In this document: one piece after another, positions 30,744-38,530 of the stretch
Layout of the letters: each line of letters opens with the position of its first letter
Numbering within the stretch: the first letter of the stretch is position 1
Source: a virus
DNA: 41,090 nucleotides
Virus record (IMG/VR): IMGVR_UViG_3300023110_000073
Coordinates: 1 to 41,090 of that record
Direction: 5' to 3' (one strand)
Translations under genes and position numbers: made by a program
Notes under the pieces: model-generated
Seen by the model: only the letters and a program-made list of their open reading frames with translations
Told to the model about the DNA's origin: nothing
The model's database searches: none

Positions 30744-31541
30744 TTAGATCCCGTCGTACCCGTTTGGACGGGATCCAGCGTCGAACACGGCATCCATCAG
30801 CGCTGATGCTGCGTCGGCCTCGCGGTCACGCCGGGATGCGCCACCCGAACCGCGGCCACCGACGTTGTCTGCGGCAGCCTTCTTCGCTGCGGCAGCACGG
30901 GACTGTCGCTGGTCGTGAGCGGCGACCAGCCCGAACGCACTCCACATTCCCCGGGCATTGTTGTACTCCGGGTTCTGCTGGATGAACTCTGCGACCTGCG
31001 GAGCCAGCCGCTCGTAGTCATCGGCGTAGACCGACGACAGGTCTGCGGCAGCCTGCTGCAACTGCGACTGCTCTGCCTGCTGCGCGAGCGGAGCGACCTG
31101 CCCCTGAAACTGCTCCATCGCCTGCTGGACTGCGAACTGTGCTGCTTCCTGCGCACGCTGCTGCGCGATGAAGTCGATGGCGGCTGCCTCGTTACCACCG
31201 AAGGCATTGACCAGCGCATCGTATTCCGGCGGACCATCGTCGTTGAACATCTGCGGCTCTGCGGGCGCCTCTTGCTGCGCCCCCATCTGGTCCGTCACCT
31301 GCTGAAGCATTGCACGCAACTCGTCGCGCTCTGACTGCGATGCGCGTCGGGCCTGCTCCGCTCCCATAGCCGACTTCAGCGCACGGACCGGGTCATCGTA
31401 AGCGCCAATGCTTTTGGCGAACTCACGCTGGTCTTCGTCTGCACTGTCAAGCCATGAGGGAACGTCGTCGGCCGGGGCGTCTTCAGCGACAGGGACACCA
31501 TCGTTGTCTTCTACTGCCTGCTGAAAGTCCTCGTCATCCAT
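30744..31541 (-). CDS. Capsid scaffold / assembly protein
   Basis: An acidic N-terminus (DDEDFQQAVEDNDG, then APADDVPSWLD) leads into a long Gln/Ala/Glu-rich helical middle (about residues 60-200). The C-terminus is basic (about 212-245, AAAAKKAAADNVGGRG), which is the scaffold-type region that touches capsid protein. The gene precedes the major capsid gene. Scaffolds template the procapsid and are then lost. ATG 31541 has GAGGA upstream. Confidence 0.8.
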   Translation of the reverse strand: MDDEDFQQAVEDNDGVPVAEDAPADDVPSWLDSADEDQREFAKSIGAYDDPVRALKSAMGAEQARRASQSERDELRAMLQQVTDQMGAQQEAPAEPQMFNDDGPPEYDALVNAFGGNEAAAIDFIAQQRAQEAAQFAVQQAMEQFQGQVAPLAQQAEQSQLQQAAADLSSVYADDYERLAPQVAEFIQQNPEYNNARGMWSAFGLVAAHDQRQSRAAAAKKAAADNVGGRGSGGASRRDREADAASALMDAVFDAGSRPNGYDGI

Positions 31542-31661
31542 GAAAGATCGTCCTCGTTTGGTAGTCTCTAGTTACGCCCTACGGTTTTCCTGTTCCCCGT
31601 GGTGGTGTGTGTGTGAGGGGGTCGTGCTGAGTCCAGTGTCCTCGGCGCGGCCCCCTTCGTG

Positions 31662-31913
31662 TTAGGTGTTACGGGCCACGACGCGCCTGATCACCGCGGT
31701 GTGTTCATCCTGCGGCCAGTCGCGTGAGTACTGAAGACCACGGATTTCCCCTGCAAGCGCGGCCCTTTCTGTGTCGGTGCAGTCGACCTGAATCATTCTC
31801 TCAACCAGCGCCGCAATGCGCAGGTCGATTTCCTCCACCGTCACTGTCCAGCCGCGAGACTTCATCAGTGTTTCTAGCGCTGATGCCCGGTCAAAGTCTT
31901 CGGGTTCGCTCAT
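31662..31913 (-). CDS. Hypothetical protein between portal and scaffold (83 aa)
   Basis: Small and mostly helical (RASALETLMKSRGWTVTVEEI, RIAALVERMIQVDCTDTERAAL), similar in character to short head-assembly helpers. It is coupled to the portal gene by an ATGA overlap. The 120-nt spacer to the scaffold gene below holds no strong hairpin. No family is recognised. Confidence 0.55.
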   Translation of the reverse strand: MSEPEDFDRASALETLMKSRGWTVTVEEIDLRIAALVERMIQVDCTDTERAALAGEIRGLQYSRDWPQDEHTAVIRRVVARNT

Positions 31914-33730
31914 CCGTAACCAACCGGCAGGCCACCGGCCTGCTCGTCAGGCGTGACTGGCATCTGCTCTGGCGGGAACATCTCCGGCGGAAGCCCCATG
32001 TCCATGTCCGGAGCGGGCGGTGCGCCCATCTCTGGACCCGGCGGCTGGGGCTGCTCGGGGTTCATAATCCGCTCGGGCATGTAGCCGTGCGCCTCAATCA
32101 CAAGGCGCATCACCTGATTCCAGTCGATCGTCGGCTGGACTGGCGGCGGCATCATCAGTAGCGCGTTGACCATTGCCATGACTCGCTTCGCCTGTTCCTG
32201 CCCGGCGGGCGGTGCCATCGCTCCGGCGTCGACGGTGATCTCATAACGAAGGTCAGGGTCGTTAGCGTCATCGCTTACGCCCACGATTCCGTTGTCGTCG
32301 TAGATCCCCTCAGCGCTGTCCGAGATCGTCATCCCCGGCTCTGGGGTGACGTGCTTTGTTCCGTTCCCCAGCGCCCGGTCAAGCCAGTCAAAGTTCTCCG
32401 CTACTCGGCGCATACCGAGTTCGACCATGCGCATGAGCATCTGGAAGCGCTTGTTGCTCTCACCGAGGATCGCCATTGTTCCGGTCGCGGTCTGGGCGTC
32501 AAGCCCTGTTCCGCTCTGGACACCGGCCGAGAAGTCTGAGATGCCAGCAACCAGTTGCGCCTCGTTGCGAAGGATCTCGTAGTTCTCTGCGAAGTCGCGG
32601 CTTGATCCGCTCGGCGGGAAGCGGACGACTGCATCGCTCGGCGGACCATCAGTTCCGAACAGGCCGCCCGGAGTTGACCACGCCTGCGCCACTTCCTCTG
32701 GCCGGACCTTCCGGCTGTCGAACCCGATCGGGGCGAACAGGTTGCCGCTCGCTTGGTCAAGGTTCTGGTTGCGTAGCAGCGTTGCCTCACGCTGGTGGTT
32801 CTCCAGCAGTTCTCCATAGCCGATGCTGTACGGCAGGTTCATGTTCGGCGTGTTCTGGAACACAGAGAACGGGCGGAACGGACGACCGTCCGGGTCACGG
32901 AACGGGCACTCGTCCTCGTTCACGACGCGCAGGATTTCCAGCGCGTCCTCGGGCCCGCCGACAACCACACGGCTGCCGTCTGAGTACCAGCATTCGATGA
33001 CCTGAACCACACCACGGTCCTGATCGGAATAACGGATGTCGCCCAGCCCTGCTGCCTCGCGGCGTTCGATGTAGGTCGGGTCCTTTGTGGACTTCAGCCC
33101 GACGTTCCCGATGAGCCGGTCGATCGCCTCCCTGCTGTAAAGACTCTTCCCGTCGTTCTTCCGTCCGCGCAGCGTTTCCAGTTGGCGCTTCGTGTGCCAC
33201 GTCCGGTGGAACAAGACCTCCGCCTGATGCCAGCGGTCTGCCTCGCTGCTGATCCACCAGTCCCACCACGACACCGACATGATCGACGGCGCGTTGCGGA
33301 TCGGATCCCACGGGGTTTTCGCTATTCCGTCACCGAACAGCAGCATCGACTTCAGGATGTGCAGCATCTCCTCGTCGGAGTGCGCCGCCCTGAGATCTGA
33401 CTGGATGCGCAGTTGCTTTGCCTCTGCGTACGGAACAGCAGCAGGGTTGCGAGCAGTCACCGTGATGGTCGGCGGCTGGATGCCAATCCTCGGCAGCGCC
33501 GTCTCCACCACCCATGCGATGATCGGAACAGTGACCTTGCTCCAGCCGAACGGACCAGCAGGGTCGAAGCCCTCCTTACCCCCGCCCGGAACGTCCTCTC
33601 GGTACATGGAGTAGTTCTGAAGCGCCCGCACCTTCTGGTCTTCGACGTTCTGGCGGGTGTCTCTGGCGGCAAGAAAATCCTCGCGCACCATCTCCTTCAG
33701 GTCTTCCCGCTTCATACCCTTGATCGACAT
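31910..33730 (-). CDS. Portal protein
   Basis: The 606-residue protein has the order of podovirus/SU10-like portals. The N-terminal helical wing is DFLAARDTRQNVEDQKVRALQ. A stem/core region contains ILKSMLLFGDGIAKTPWDP and SWWDWWISSEADRWHQ, followed by LPYSIGYGELLENHQREATLLRN. A long clip/crown helix region then ends in a Pro/Met-rich tail (MNPEQPQPPGPEMGAPP). Portals form the dodecameric DNA gate and dock terminase. It lies two genes below the terminase, as expected. Its start has no clear ribosome site and probably depends on coupling to the upstream stop 3 nt away. Confidence 0.83.
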   Translation of the reverse strand: MSIKGMKREDLKEMVREDFLAARDTRQNVEDQKVRALQNYSMYREDVPGGGKEGFDPAGPFGWSKVTVPIIAWVVETALPRIGIQPPTITVTARNPAAVPYAEAKQLRIQSDLRAAHSDEEMLHILKSMLLFGDGIAKTPWDPIRNAPSIMSVSWWDWWISSEADRWHQAEVLFHRTWHTKRQLETLRGRKNDGKSLYSREAIDRLIGNVGLKSTKDPTYIERREAAGLGDIRYSDQDRGVVQVIECWYSDGSRVVVGGPEDALEILRVVNEDECPFRDPDGRPFRPFSVFQNTPNMNLPYSIGYGELLENHQREATLLRNQNLDQASGNLFAPIGFDSRKVRPEEVAQAWSTPGGLFGTDGPPSDAVVRFPPSGSSRDFAENYEILRNEAQLVAGISDFSAGVQSGTGLDAQTATGTMAILGESNKRFQMLMRMVELGMRRVAENFDWLDRALGNGTKHVTPEPGMTISDSAEGIYDDNGIVGVSDDANDPDLRYEITVDAGAMAPPAGQEQAKRVMAMVNALLMMPPPVQPTIDWNQVMRLVIEAHGYMPERIMNPEQPQPPGPEMGAPPAPDMDMGLPPEMFPPEQMPVTPDEQAGGLPVGYG

Positions 33731-33733
33731 GGG

Positions 33734-34165
33734 CTACATCATTCCGTAGGCAGCCGCGTCTGCGGGCATGTCGTAGCCGGGGCCAGCGACCGGACCACCG
33801 GGGGCGTCGACTGACTCACTCATGGCGCGTGCCTTCTCCATGAGTACCTGTGCAGCCATCGCGTACTCGCCCTTGATCTGCTCGGCCAGCGCCAGCGCCT
33901 CGGCCTCCTGCTTGCGGCGCAGTTCCATTGCGCGTGCCTCGTCCATGAACGCGGCAAGAGCGTCAACAGCGCTCGGCAGGTCAGCGCCAATCTGCGGCGC
34001 CATCATCGGCTCCTGCATCACTGGCATGTCTGCGGCGGTCGGAGCCATGCCCGTGTCCATCATCCCCTCCATCACGGCGGGGTCCATGTCCATCCCTTCT
34101 GCGGGCATCTGCGGGCCAGTCATCTGCTCCTGAGCCAGCACTGCCGCCATCATGTCGGGGTCCAT
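33734..34165 (-). CDS. Met/Ala-rich hypothetical protein (143 aa)
   Basis: The N-terminal half is unusually rich in Met and Pro (MDPDMMAAVL, AVMEGMMDTGMAP). Residues about 65-115 form one likely coiled helix (AFMDEARAMELRRKQEAEAL). The portal C-terminus has similar Met/Pro composition, so the two could interact, for example in head assembly. ATG 34165 has AAGGAGAA directly upstream. No family is recognised. Confidence 0.5.
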   Translation of the reverse strand: MDPDMMAAVLAQEQMTGPQMPAEGMDMDPAVMEGMMDTGMAPTAADMPVMQEPMMAPQIGADLPSAVDALAAFMDEARAMELRRKQEAEALALAEQIKGEYAMAAQVLMEKARAMSESVDAPGGPVAGPGYDMPADAAAYGMM

Positions 34166-34175
34166 CTACTTCTCC

Positions 34176-35717
34176 TTACGATGCGTATGCGAACGGTGCT
34201 GCTCGCAGGTTGGAAGGTGTCCTCGGAAGTTCCGTCGATACTTCAGTGTGCGACAAGACTGCTGCCGCAATTGCATGGGACATAAGCACGTCATCGTGGT
34301 GATTGTGCGCAGCCTCCATGCGACCCTTGTCATCGACAAGGTAAGTTCCCGCTTCGGAATAAAACCGCGTGTCTCTAATAGCCATCGTTTGCTCGCGGAT
34401 TGCTTGCTGCAACGATGAGATCATAATCGGCTTTGATTTGGCGGTAGTGAACCAGCCCAAAGCCTGTGACTCCCGCTCGGAATCTAGGTCGAACCGGCGG
34501 TGGCGGAATACCTTCGGGTAAGACCAGTCACGGAACAGGGCCGACAACGCTTGACCGTGGTTGTTCCCTTCGTGTACCAGCAGCGCTGGTTCTCCTGCAT
34601 TGGTCTGGTACAGCCAGCCAGCGTTCCGCATGATCCGTGCGAACTCTGATGGATCCGGTCGACCGTGGTAGGCCGCGACCTGCGTCCATCCTTTGATGTC
34701 GTAGATGGCAGCAGCGGAATAGTCCGATGATCCGACTCCGCCCGAAGGGTCGCCGGTCACCATGTATTCCCGACCAGCAATGGGCCACTCCCAAATCTTC
34801 CACCCGCCAGAATCAGACGGGCGGCAGTGAACTCCGGATGCGTCGTCGTAGATGTCGCCAGTCCACGGTGCCGCTTCAGCCACTAACTCCTTCAGCGCAA
34901 GAACGTCGGCGGGGTCGAAGACATTCCGGCTGGTGCTTAGGAAGGACTCGTCGGAACTCAGCGGGTATTCCTGCGGACCCAGATCGCCCAGCGATTTCCG
35001 TTGTTCCGCTACCCACGCCTCGTCTCGGCCCGGGCGGTCAAGCGCCCCCGAGAAGAACCGCGCCCACCCAATGTCATCGGCCTCCTGCCATGTGGAGAAG
35101 AACCGGCCAGTCATTCCGTTCGCTGTGGAGATCATGCAGACCTGACCAGAGTCAGCGAACGTAGGGAGCAGAGCGGCAAGACGCTGGTCGCTCCGCTCGT
35201 AGAAAGCGGCCTCGTCCAGAATGACCAGTGCCGCCTGAAGACCACGGCCAGCAGAGTCACCGGACGGAATGGAAAGAATGCGCGACTCGCCAGCAGCGGA
35301 ACGGAACTGGTATTCGTGCTTCGTCAGGTGTGTACGCCAGACCTTGCGGAACTGAGGAGGGATGGACTGGTACATGACTTTGATCCGGCGCAGCAACTCT
35401 TGTGCCTCACGATCACCGATGCTGATGATCAGGGTCAGGGTGCCGGGGTGGGCTAGCGCGTACCAAAGGGAATAGATGCAGGCGACTTCGCTGACGCCCA
35501 ACTGCCGCGCCTTCAGGCAGATGACTCGTCGGTTGTCGCGCATGAGCCGGACAAGATCTCGCTGGTGCGGCCAGAAGGCGAACGGCACTGTTCCGTTCGC
35601 CGTGTCGATCTCGCAGAACGCAGCCAGCGCCTCGGGGTCAGACATCGCTGCATCGAACGCTGCACCGAGGTCATCGCTAGATGTTGGAAGCCCAAGAGTG
35701 CGTGTGTCCGTGGACAT
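34176..35717 (-). CDS. terL: Terminase large subunit (packaging ATPase-nuclease)
   Basis: The motor that cuts and pumps DNA into the capsid, 513 residues. The ATPase half shows a terminase-type deviant Walker A (LKARQLGVSE, lysine moved N-terminal), Walker B LVILDEAAF and a coupling motif near MISTANGM. The RNase H-like nuclease half has TGDPSGGVGSSDYSA and C-terminal HHDDVLMSHA, which supply the metal-binding aspartates. The small subunit gene is 1.7 kb away on the other strand, separated by integrase and three small genes. ATG 35717 has no ribosome site. A TACGAT box ends 8 nt before it, so a leaderless message is possible. Confidence 0.9.
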   Translation of the reverse strand: MSTDTRTLGLPTSSDDLGAAFDAAMSDPEALAAFCEIDTANGTVPFAFWPHQRDLVRLMRDNRRVICLKARQLGVSEVACIYSLWYALAHPGTLTLIISIGDREAQELLRRIKVMYQSIPPQFRKVWRTHLTKHEYQFRSAAGESRILSIPSGDSAGRGLQAALVILDEAAFYERSDQRLAALLPTFADSGQVCMISTANGMTGRFFSTWQEADDIGWARFFSGALDRPGRDEAWVAEQRKSLGDLGPQEYPLSSDESFLSTSRNVFDPADVLALKELVAEAAPWTGDIYDDASGVHCRPSDSGGWKIWEWPIAGREYMVTGDPSGGVGSSDYSAAAIYDIKGWTQVAAYHGRPDPSEFARIMRNAGWLYQTNAGEPALLVHEGNNHGQALSALFRDWSYPKVFRHRRFDLDSERESQALGWFTTAKSKPIMISSLQQAIREQTMAIRDTRFYSEAGTYLVDDKGRMEAAHNHHDDVLMSHAIAAAVLSHTEVSTELPRTPSNLRAAPFAYAS

Positions 35718-35751
35718 GGAACGGAATCGTACACAAGCGGAACAACTACGA

Positions 35752-35785
35752 CGAAGGGGCACGCCCCAAGTTGCGTGCCCCTTCG
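35752..35785 (-). terminator. Hairpin downstream of the integrase gene
   Basis: A perfect 13-bp stem CGAAGGGGCACGC/GCGTGCCCCTTCG with an 8-nt loop lies 28 nt past the integrase stop and 34 nt before the terL ATG. The T content after it is low. It probably separates integrase from late transcription; a recombination core site here cannot be excluded. Confidence 0.6.
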
Positions 35786-35813
35786 ACGGACAGAACTTTA
35801 TTTCTTACGGCGG

Positions 35814-36578
35814 CTAGCCGACCATCGCACGCCCGCCGTACCAATCGTCGTCCCCGGTGACAGTGACCAGCGCAGACTCGGGACTGAGATCTTTTGACTC
35901 AGGCATTGCGCCAACTGCCTTTGTCCGGTCGCTCCACTCGCGCCTGTTCAGACGCTCAGTGACTTCGCCCGGGGCAATCGTAATGAGGTAGCGACTGGTC
36001 ACTGACAGGTCGGCGTGCCCCAGTGCCCGCTGGATGAAGGGCATGGGAACTCCCTCCTTGACCAACTCCACCGCGTATGTGTGGCGCAGTGAGTGGGGCG
36101 TGCAGCGCTTTGTTATTCCGGCGCGTTTGGCCGCACGTTCGATCATCATTTGCGCACCCCGGGCAGACAGCGGCTCGCCGTCCATCCGGGGGAACACTGG
36201 ACCGGACTTCGGGAATCCCATTTGCTCCCGTGTTTCCAGCCAGTACCGGAGGACTAGTGCGGTGTCGGCGTCGATGCCGACCGCACGTTGCTTACCGCCC
36301 TTGCCTTTGTTGACCATGATCGTGGGCTGACTGCCCAGATCCAGATCGTGCGGAACTAGCGCCAGCGCCTCGCTCAGACGCAGACCGGCTCGCCAAAGAA
36401 CTACGACGAACGCTTTGTTCCGCAGCGCAAACTGGCGCGGCCTTGTTCGGTAGCCGACTTGATTCAGCAGAGCCGCGACCTCGTCGTCGGTCAGGCTGAC
36501 CGGAGGTCGCAGGACTCCACGGAACTGGGTGCCGGGAACAAGGTTGTCAACGCGGCTGTGGTTTACGACCGGGTTCAC
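35814..36578 (-). CDS. Tyrosine recombinase (integrase/Xer-like), short form
   Basis: All catalytic positions are visible: Arg in AGLRLSEAL, Lys in GKGGKQR, His-x-x-Arg in PHSLRHTYA, His in ALGHADL and the nucleophile Tyr in TSRYL. The N-terminus has only about 30 residues before the core-binding or catalytic region, and no room for an arm-type DNA-binding domain. At 254 residues it is shorter than most phage integrases. It may integrate at simple sites or resolve dimers of a circular genome. The GTG start overlaps the upstream stop (GTGA) and has AGGAGGAAGGA just before it. Confidence 0.87.
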   Translation of the reverse strand: MNPVVNHSRVDNLVPGTQFRGVLRPPVSLTDDEVAALLNQVGYRTRPRQFALRNKAFVVVLWRAGLRLSEALALVPHDLDLGSQPTIMVNKGKGGKQRAVGIDADTALVLRYWLETREQMGFPKSGPVFPRMDGEPLSARGAQMMIERAAKRAGITKRCTPHSLRHTYAVELVKEGVPMPFIQRALGHADLSVTSRYLITIAPGEVTERLNRREWSDRTKAVGAMPESKDLSPESALVTVTGDDDWYGGRAMVG

Positions 36579-36760
36579 TGTTCCTTCCTCCTGTATTCCT
36601 TCACGTCGTCGATGGGGACCCGGATGTTCCGCTCGGAACGCGGGGGCTTGATGTGGGCATACCGTGGCGTGACCTTGACCAGAACCCCGTACCGGATGAA
36701 CTTGCGGCGAGGGCAGACGAACTGAACGGTCATGTCCGGTACAAGATCAGGCCGGGTCAT
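36575..36760 (-). CDS. Hypothetical basic protein (61 aa)
   Basis: A short basic product with a probable small beta barrel (MTVQFVCPRRKFIRYGVLVKVTPRYAHIKPP) and a charged tail (VPIDDVKEYRRKEQ). ATG 36760 has GAGGGGG upstream and overlaps the preceding gene by 14 nt. It is coupled to the recombinase gene, so it might assist recombination, but no family is recognised. Confidence 0.6.
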   Translation of the reverse strand: MTRPDLVPDMTVQFVCPRRKFIRYGVLVKVTPRYAHIKPPRSERNIRVPIDDVKEYRRKEQ

Positions 36761-37013
36761 TGTTGGCCCCCTCGCTGATGGCGGCGGAACGCCACGACGC
36801 ATAGGTGAAGACGGCGCCGACGTACAGAACGACGACGACCGCGTAGCAAAGCGCGTTGATCCAGCCGTAGGACTCGGACGCATAGTCGATGCCCAGAATC
36901 CCGCGCACCGCAGGTGCCACGACGGAGAACGCAAAGATGATCGGGACTGGCAGGGCCATCGTTGCGACGGCGATGAAGGACTCGGTGTCGTCCTCGTACT
37001 TACGCACGCGCAT
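36747..37013 (-). CDS. Two-helix membrane protein (88 aa)
   Basis: Two membrane segments, about residues 20-38 (TMALPVPIIFAFSVVAPAV) and 50-70 (INALCYAVVVVLYVGAVFTYA), with a short loop and polar ends. ATG 37013 overlaps the upstream TAA (TAATG); an upstream GTG at 37025 has a poor site. It sits in the operon with the recombinase, so superinfection exclusion is one possible role. No family is recognised. Confidence 0.6.
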   Translation of the reverse strand: MRVRKYEDDTESFIAVATMALPVPIIFAFSVVAPAVRGILGIDYASESYGWINALCYAVVVVLYVGAVFTYASWRSAAISEGANNDPA

Positions 37014-37228
37014 TAGAGGCACCACGTTTCCGCGAGGTCCCTTGCGGCGTCGTCAAACTCCTTCGCGCCAACCCCGCACAGGTCACGCGCCGCCCACGCA
37101 AGCGTCCGCATTGCGTTGTGGAACGGGTCCACTCCCTGAAGATCCTCAAACTCCTTCAGGACATTCAGGTGGGCACGGGTTTCGACCAGCGCCACCAGCA
37201 TCTGTGCTTCCTTCACTTTCCCGCTCAT
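37013..37228 (-). CDS. Hypothetical helical protein (71 aa)
   Basis: Mostly helical (EAQMLVALVETRAHLNVLKEF, NAMRTLAWAARDLCGVG) and soluble. It is the first gene of the recombinase operon. It starts after a copy of the recurring leader (CGAACAGGAAGCAGGAACA) and about 30 nt downstream of a good promoter. No family is recognised. Confidence 0.6.
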   Translation of the reverse strand: MSGKVKEAQMLVALVETRAHLNVLKEFEDLQGVDPFHNAMRTLAWAARDLCGVGAKEFDDAARDLAETWCL

Positions 37229-37250
37229 TGTTCCTGCTTCCTGTTCGTGT
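37229..37250 (-). promoter_or_regulatory. Recurring leader/RBS before the recombinase operon
   Basis: The minus strand reads CGAACAGGAAGCAGGAACA before the ATG. It is closest to the copy at 38785-38806 and has two AGGA sites, the nearer one as Shine-Dalgarno. Confidence 0.55.
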
Positions 37251-37264
37251 GTCTATGTGTGCGT

Positions 37265-37294
37265 ATCGTATCACGAACTGTGCGCGAACTGCAA
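37265..37294 (-). promoter_or_regulatory. Promoter for the recombinase operon
   Basis: The minus strand has TTGCAG (37294-37289), an 18-nt spacer, and TACGAT (37270-37265). Two CGAACTG copies 11 nt apart lie across the spacer and -35 on the plus strand and could be operator half-sites. terS diverges from the same 155-nt spacer. Confidence 0.6.
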
Positions 37295-37383
37295 TCGGGG
37301 CGCAGCCGAACTTAGAAACCCAGACCCATTCCGACAGAGCGCGGTATCTTTTACGCACTATTCCGTTCCGATAGGAGTACCGG

Positions 37384-38181
37384 GTGCAGAGGAACAGCAA
37401 CCTTTCGATGGGCACGATCGCGGCTGCCGCACGGAAGAAGGCCAAGCAAGCGGAGCAGGTGGAAGAAGCGAAACAGGAAAGCACCACCCGCGAATGGTCC
37501 GTTCACGAATCAACGGACGAAGGCCAGCCGGACTGGCACTGGTATCTCGGCGGGAACCTGCTGGATGGGACGAAGACCCAACGGTGCTGCGCGTCGTCGC
37601 GTTCTTCCGGTGGGGTAGAGCGGTGCAGGCAGACTGCGATCAAAGGAACAACGGTGTGTCGCCATCACGGCGGGCAGGCACCGAACGTGCAGGCGTCGAT
37701 CCAGCGCAGGCAAACGGAAGAAGAAGTCGCGCAGGTAATCAACGCGACCCGGCGGAAGATGCGGCTAGGCGAGGGGCCAGTGGAAGACCGGGACCCAGCG
37801 CTAGTCCTGAACGATCTACTCGCCACGGTGCGCGGCGATCTCCTCGCATTGCGTCAGGCGGCGATGACCGTAGACCTAACCGATGCGGAACAAGACGTGA
37901 GCCATCGGGCCATGTTCATCACCGGGTTGTACGGACAATGGCTGGACCGTGCGCAGAAGATGGCGGAGTCGCTGGTGAAGATAAGCCAGAACGACCGCTC
38001 GCTAAACATGGCGGAATCCCTGTCAGCACTGGAACGAATCGAACGCGCACGCGATCTTGGACTGGATGACGAGACGCGCGACGCCGCCATCGTGCTGGCG
38101 AAGGCGATGCGGAACAAGATGTTGACCGACGGGCAGCAGCCAGACACATTCGACATGACCCCCAACGCAGAAGCGGACTGA
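37384..38181 (+). CDS. terS: Terminase small subunit-like protein with Cys/His cluster
   Basis: A 265-residue protein. Cysteines and histidines in QRCCASS, RCRQTAIKGTTVCRHHGGQAP (about residues 68-95) form a probable zinc site followed by the HGG-x-AP motif. That motif is common in small terminase proteins of actinophages. The C-terminal 150 residues are helical, including DLTDAEQDVSHRAMFITGLY, and suit ring assembly. It would recognise phage DNA and load the large subunit. GTG 37384 has AGGAG 6 nt upstream. It is one of two plus-strand genes, divergent from the recombinase operon. The family call rests on the HGG motif and context. Confidence 0.68.
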   Translation: MQRNSNLSMGTIAAAARKKAKQAEQVEEAKQESTTREWSVHESTDEGQPDWHWYLGGNLLDGTKTQRCCASSRSSGGVERCRQTAIKGTTVCRHHGGQAPNVQASIQRRQTEEEVAQVINATRRKMRLGEGPVEDRDPALVLNDLLATVRGDLLALRQAAMTVDLTDAEQDVSHRAMFITGLYGQWLDRAQKMAESLVKISQNDRSLNMAESLSALERIERARDLGLDDETRDAAIVLAKAMRNKMLTDGQQPDTFDMTPNAEAD

Positions 38182-38204
38182 CCACCAACGCAGAAGCGGA
38201 CTGA
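38162..38204 (+). repeat. 20-bp direct repeat spanning the terS stop
   Basis: CCAACGCAGAAGCGGACTGA occurs perfectly at 38162-38181 and 38185-38204. The first copy encodes the last residues and TGA of terS; the second is out of frame and downstream. It looks like a recent tandem duplication, or two copies of a binding or recombination site. Confidence 0.7.
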
Positions 38205-38227
38205 GGTGCGCTAAAAATCCCGAGGTT

Positions 38228-38257
38228 TGTTCCGTTCGTGGCGCAACGAGCGGAACA
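38228..38257. repeat. Inverted repeat built on TGTTCCG/CGGAACA
   Basis: TGTTCCGTTCGT and ACGAGCGGAACA pair over 12 bp (one G-T) around a 6-nt loop. The arms carry the genome-wide RTTCCG/CGGAAY hexamer. It is the first of three palindromes in the convergent spacer after terS. Confidence 0.6.
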
Positions 38258-38269
38258 CCCGGGGAACGG

Positions 38270-38305
38270 GCGGACTCTTTAGCAACTGGATGCTAAAGAG
38301 TCCGC
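38270..38305. terminator. Perfect 15-bp hairpin after terS
   Basis: GCGGACTCTTTAGCA pairs perfectly with TGCTAAAGAGTCCGC around ACTGGA. Transcription converges here (terS from the left, the accessory operon from the right). It is probably a bidirectional terminator, though no T tract follows on either strand. Confidence 0.65.
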
Positions 38306-38366
38306 TCCAGTCTGCCGGAGTCCGGATCAGTGGCCACCGGCATCGCCCAATCTCCAGAACGACGAC

Positions 38367-38398
38367 GGCCCCGGCGTTCCGTACGGAATACCGGGGCC
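38367..38398. terminator. 32-bp near-perfect palindrome with TTCCGTACGGAA core
   Basis: GGCCCCGG and CCGGGGCC flank a perfect 12-bp palindrome TTCCGTACGGAA, with only 2 nt mismatched on each side. As RNA it would terminate the minus-strand accessory operon, whose last stop is at 38426. As DNA it is a symmetrical double copy of the over-represented CGGAAY hexamer and could bind a dimeric protein. Confidence 0.55.
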
Positions 38399-38425
38399 GA
38401 CGTGCGACCGGATTATGTGGCCGGG

Positions 38426-38530
38426 TTATCCGGCGATGCCTCCAGCGATCCACGCCGCGAGGGCGTCGGCCGCTAGGTAGGTGATGGCACCGACGACGAA
38501 GACCACGGCGACCTGCCGCGCCCGGCTCAT
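38426..38530 (-). CDS. Tiny membrane protein (34 aa)
   Basis: MSRARQ followed by one hydrophobic helix (VAVVFVVGAITYLAADALAAWIAGG) to the end. It begins in an ATGA overlap with the 85-residue gene and has GAGGGC upstream. It is the last gene of the right accessory operon. Its size and topology echo the 41-residue protein at 1210-1335. Function unknown. Confidence 0.6.
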   Translation of the reverse strand: MSRARQVAVVFVVGAITYLAADALAAWIAGGIAG

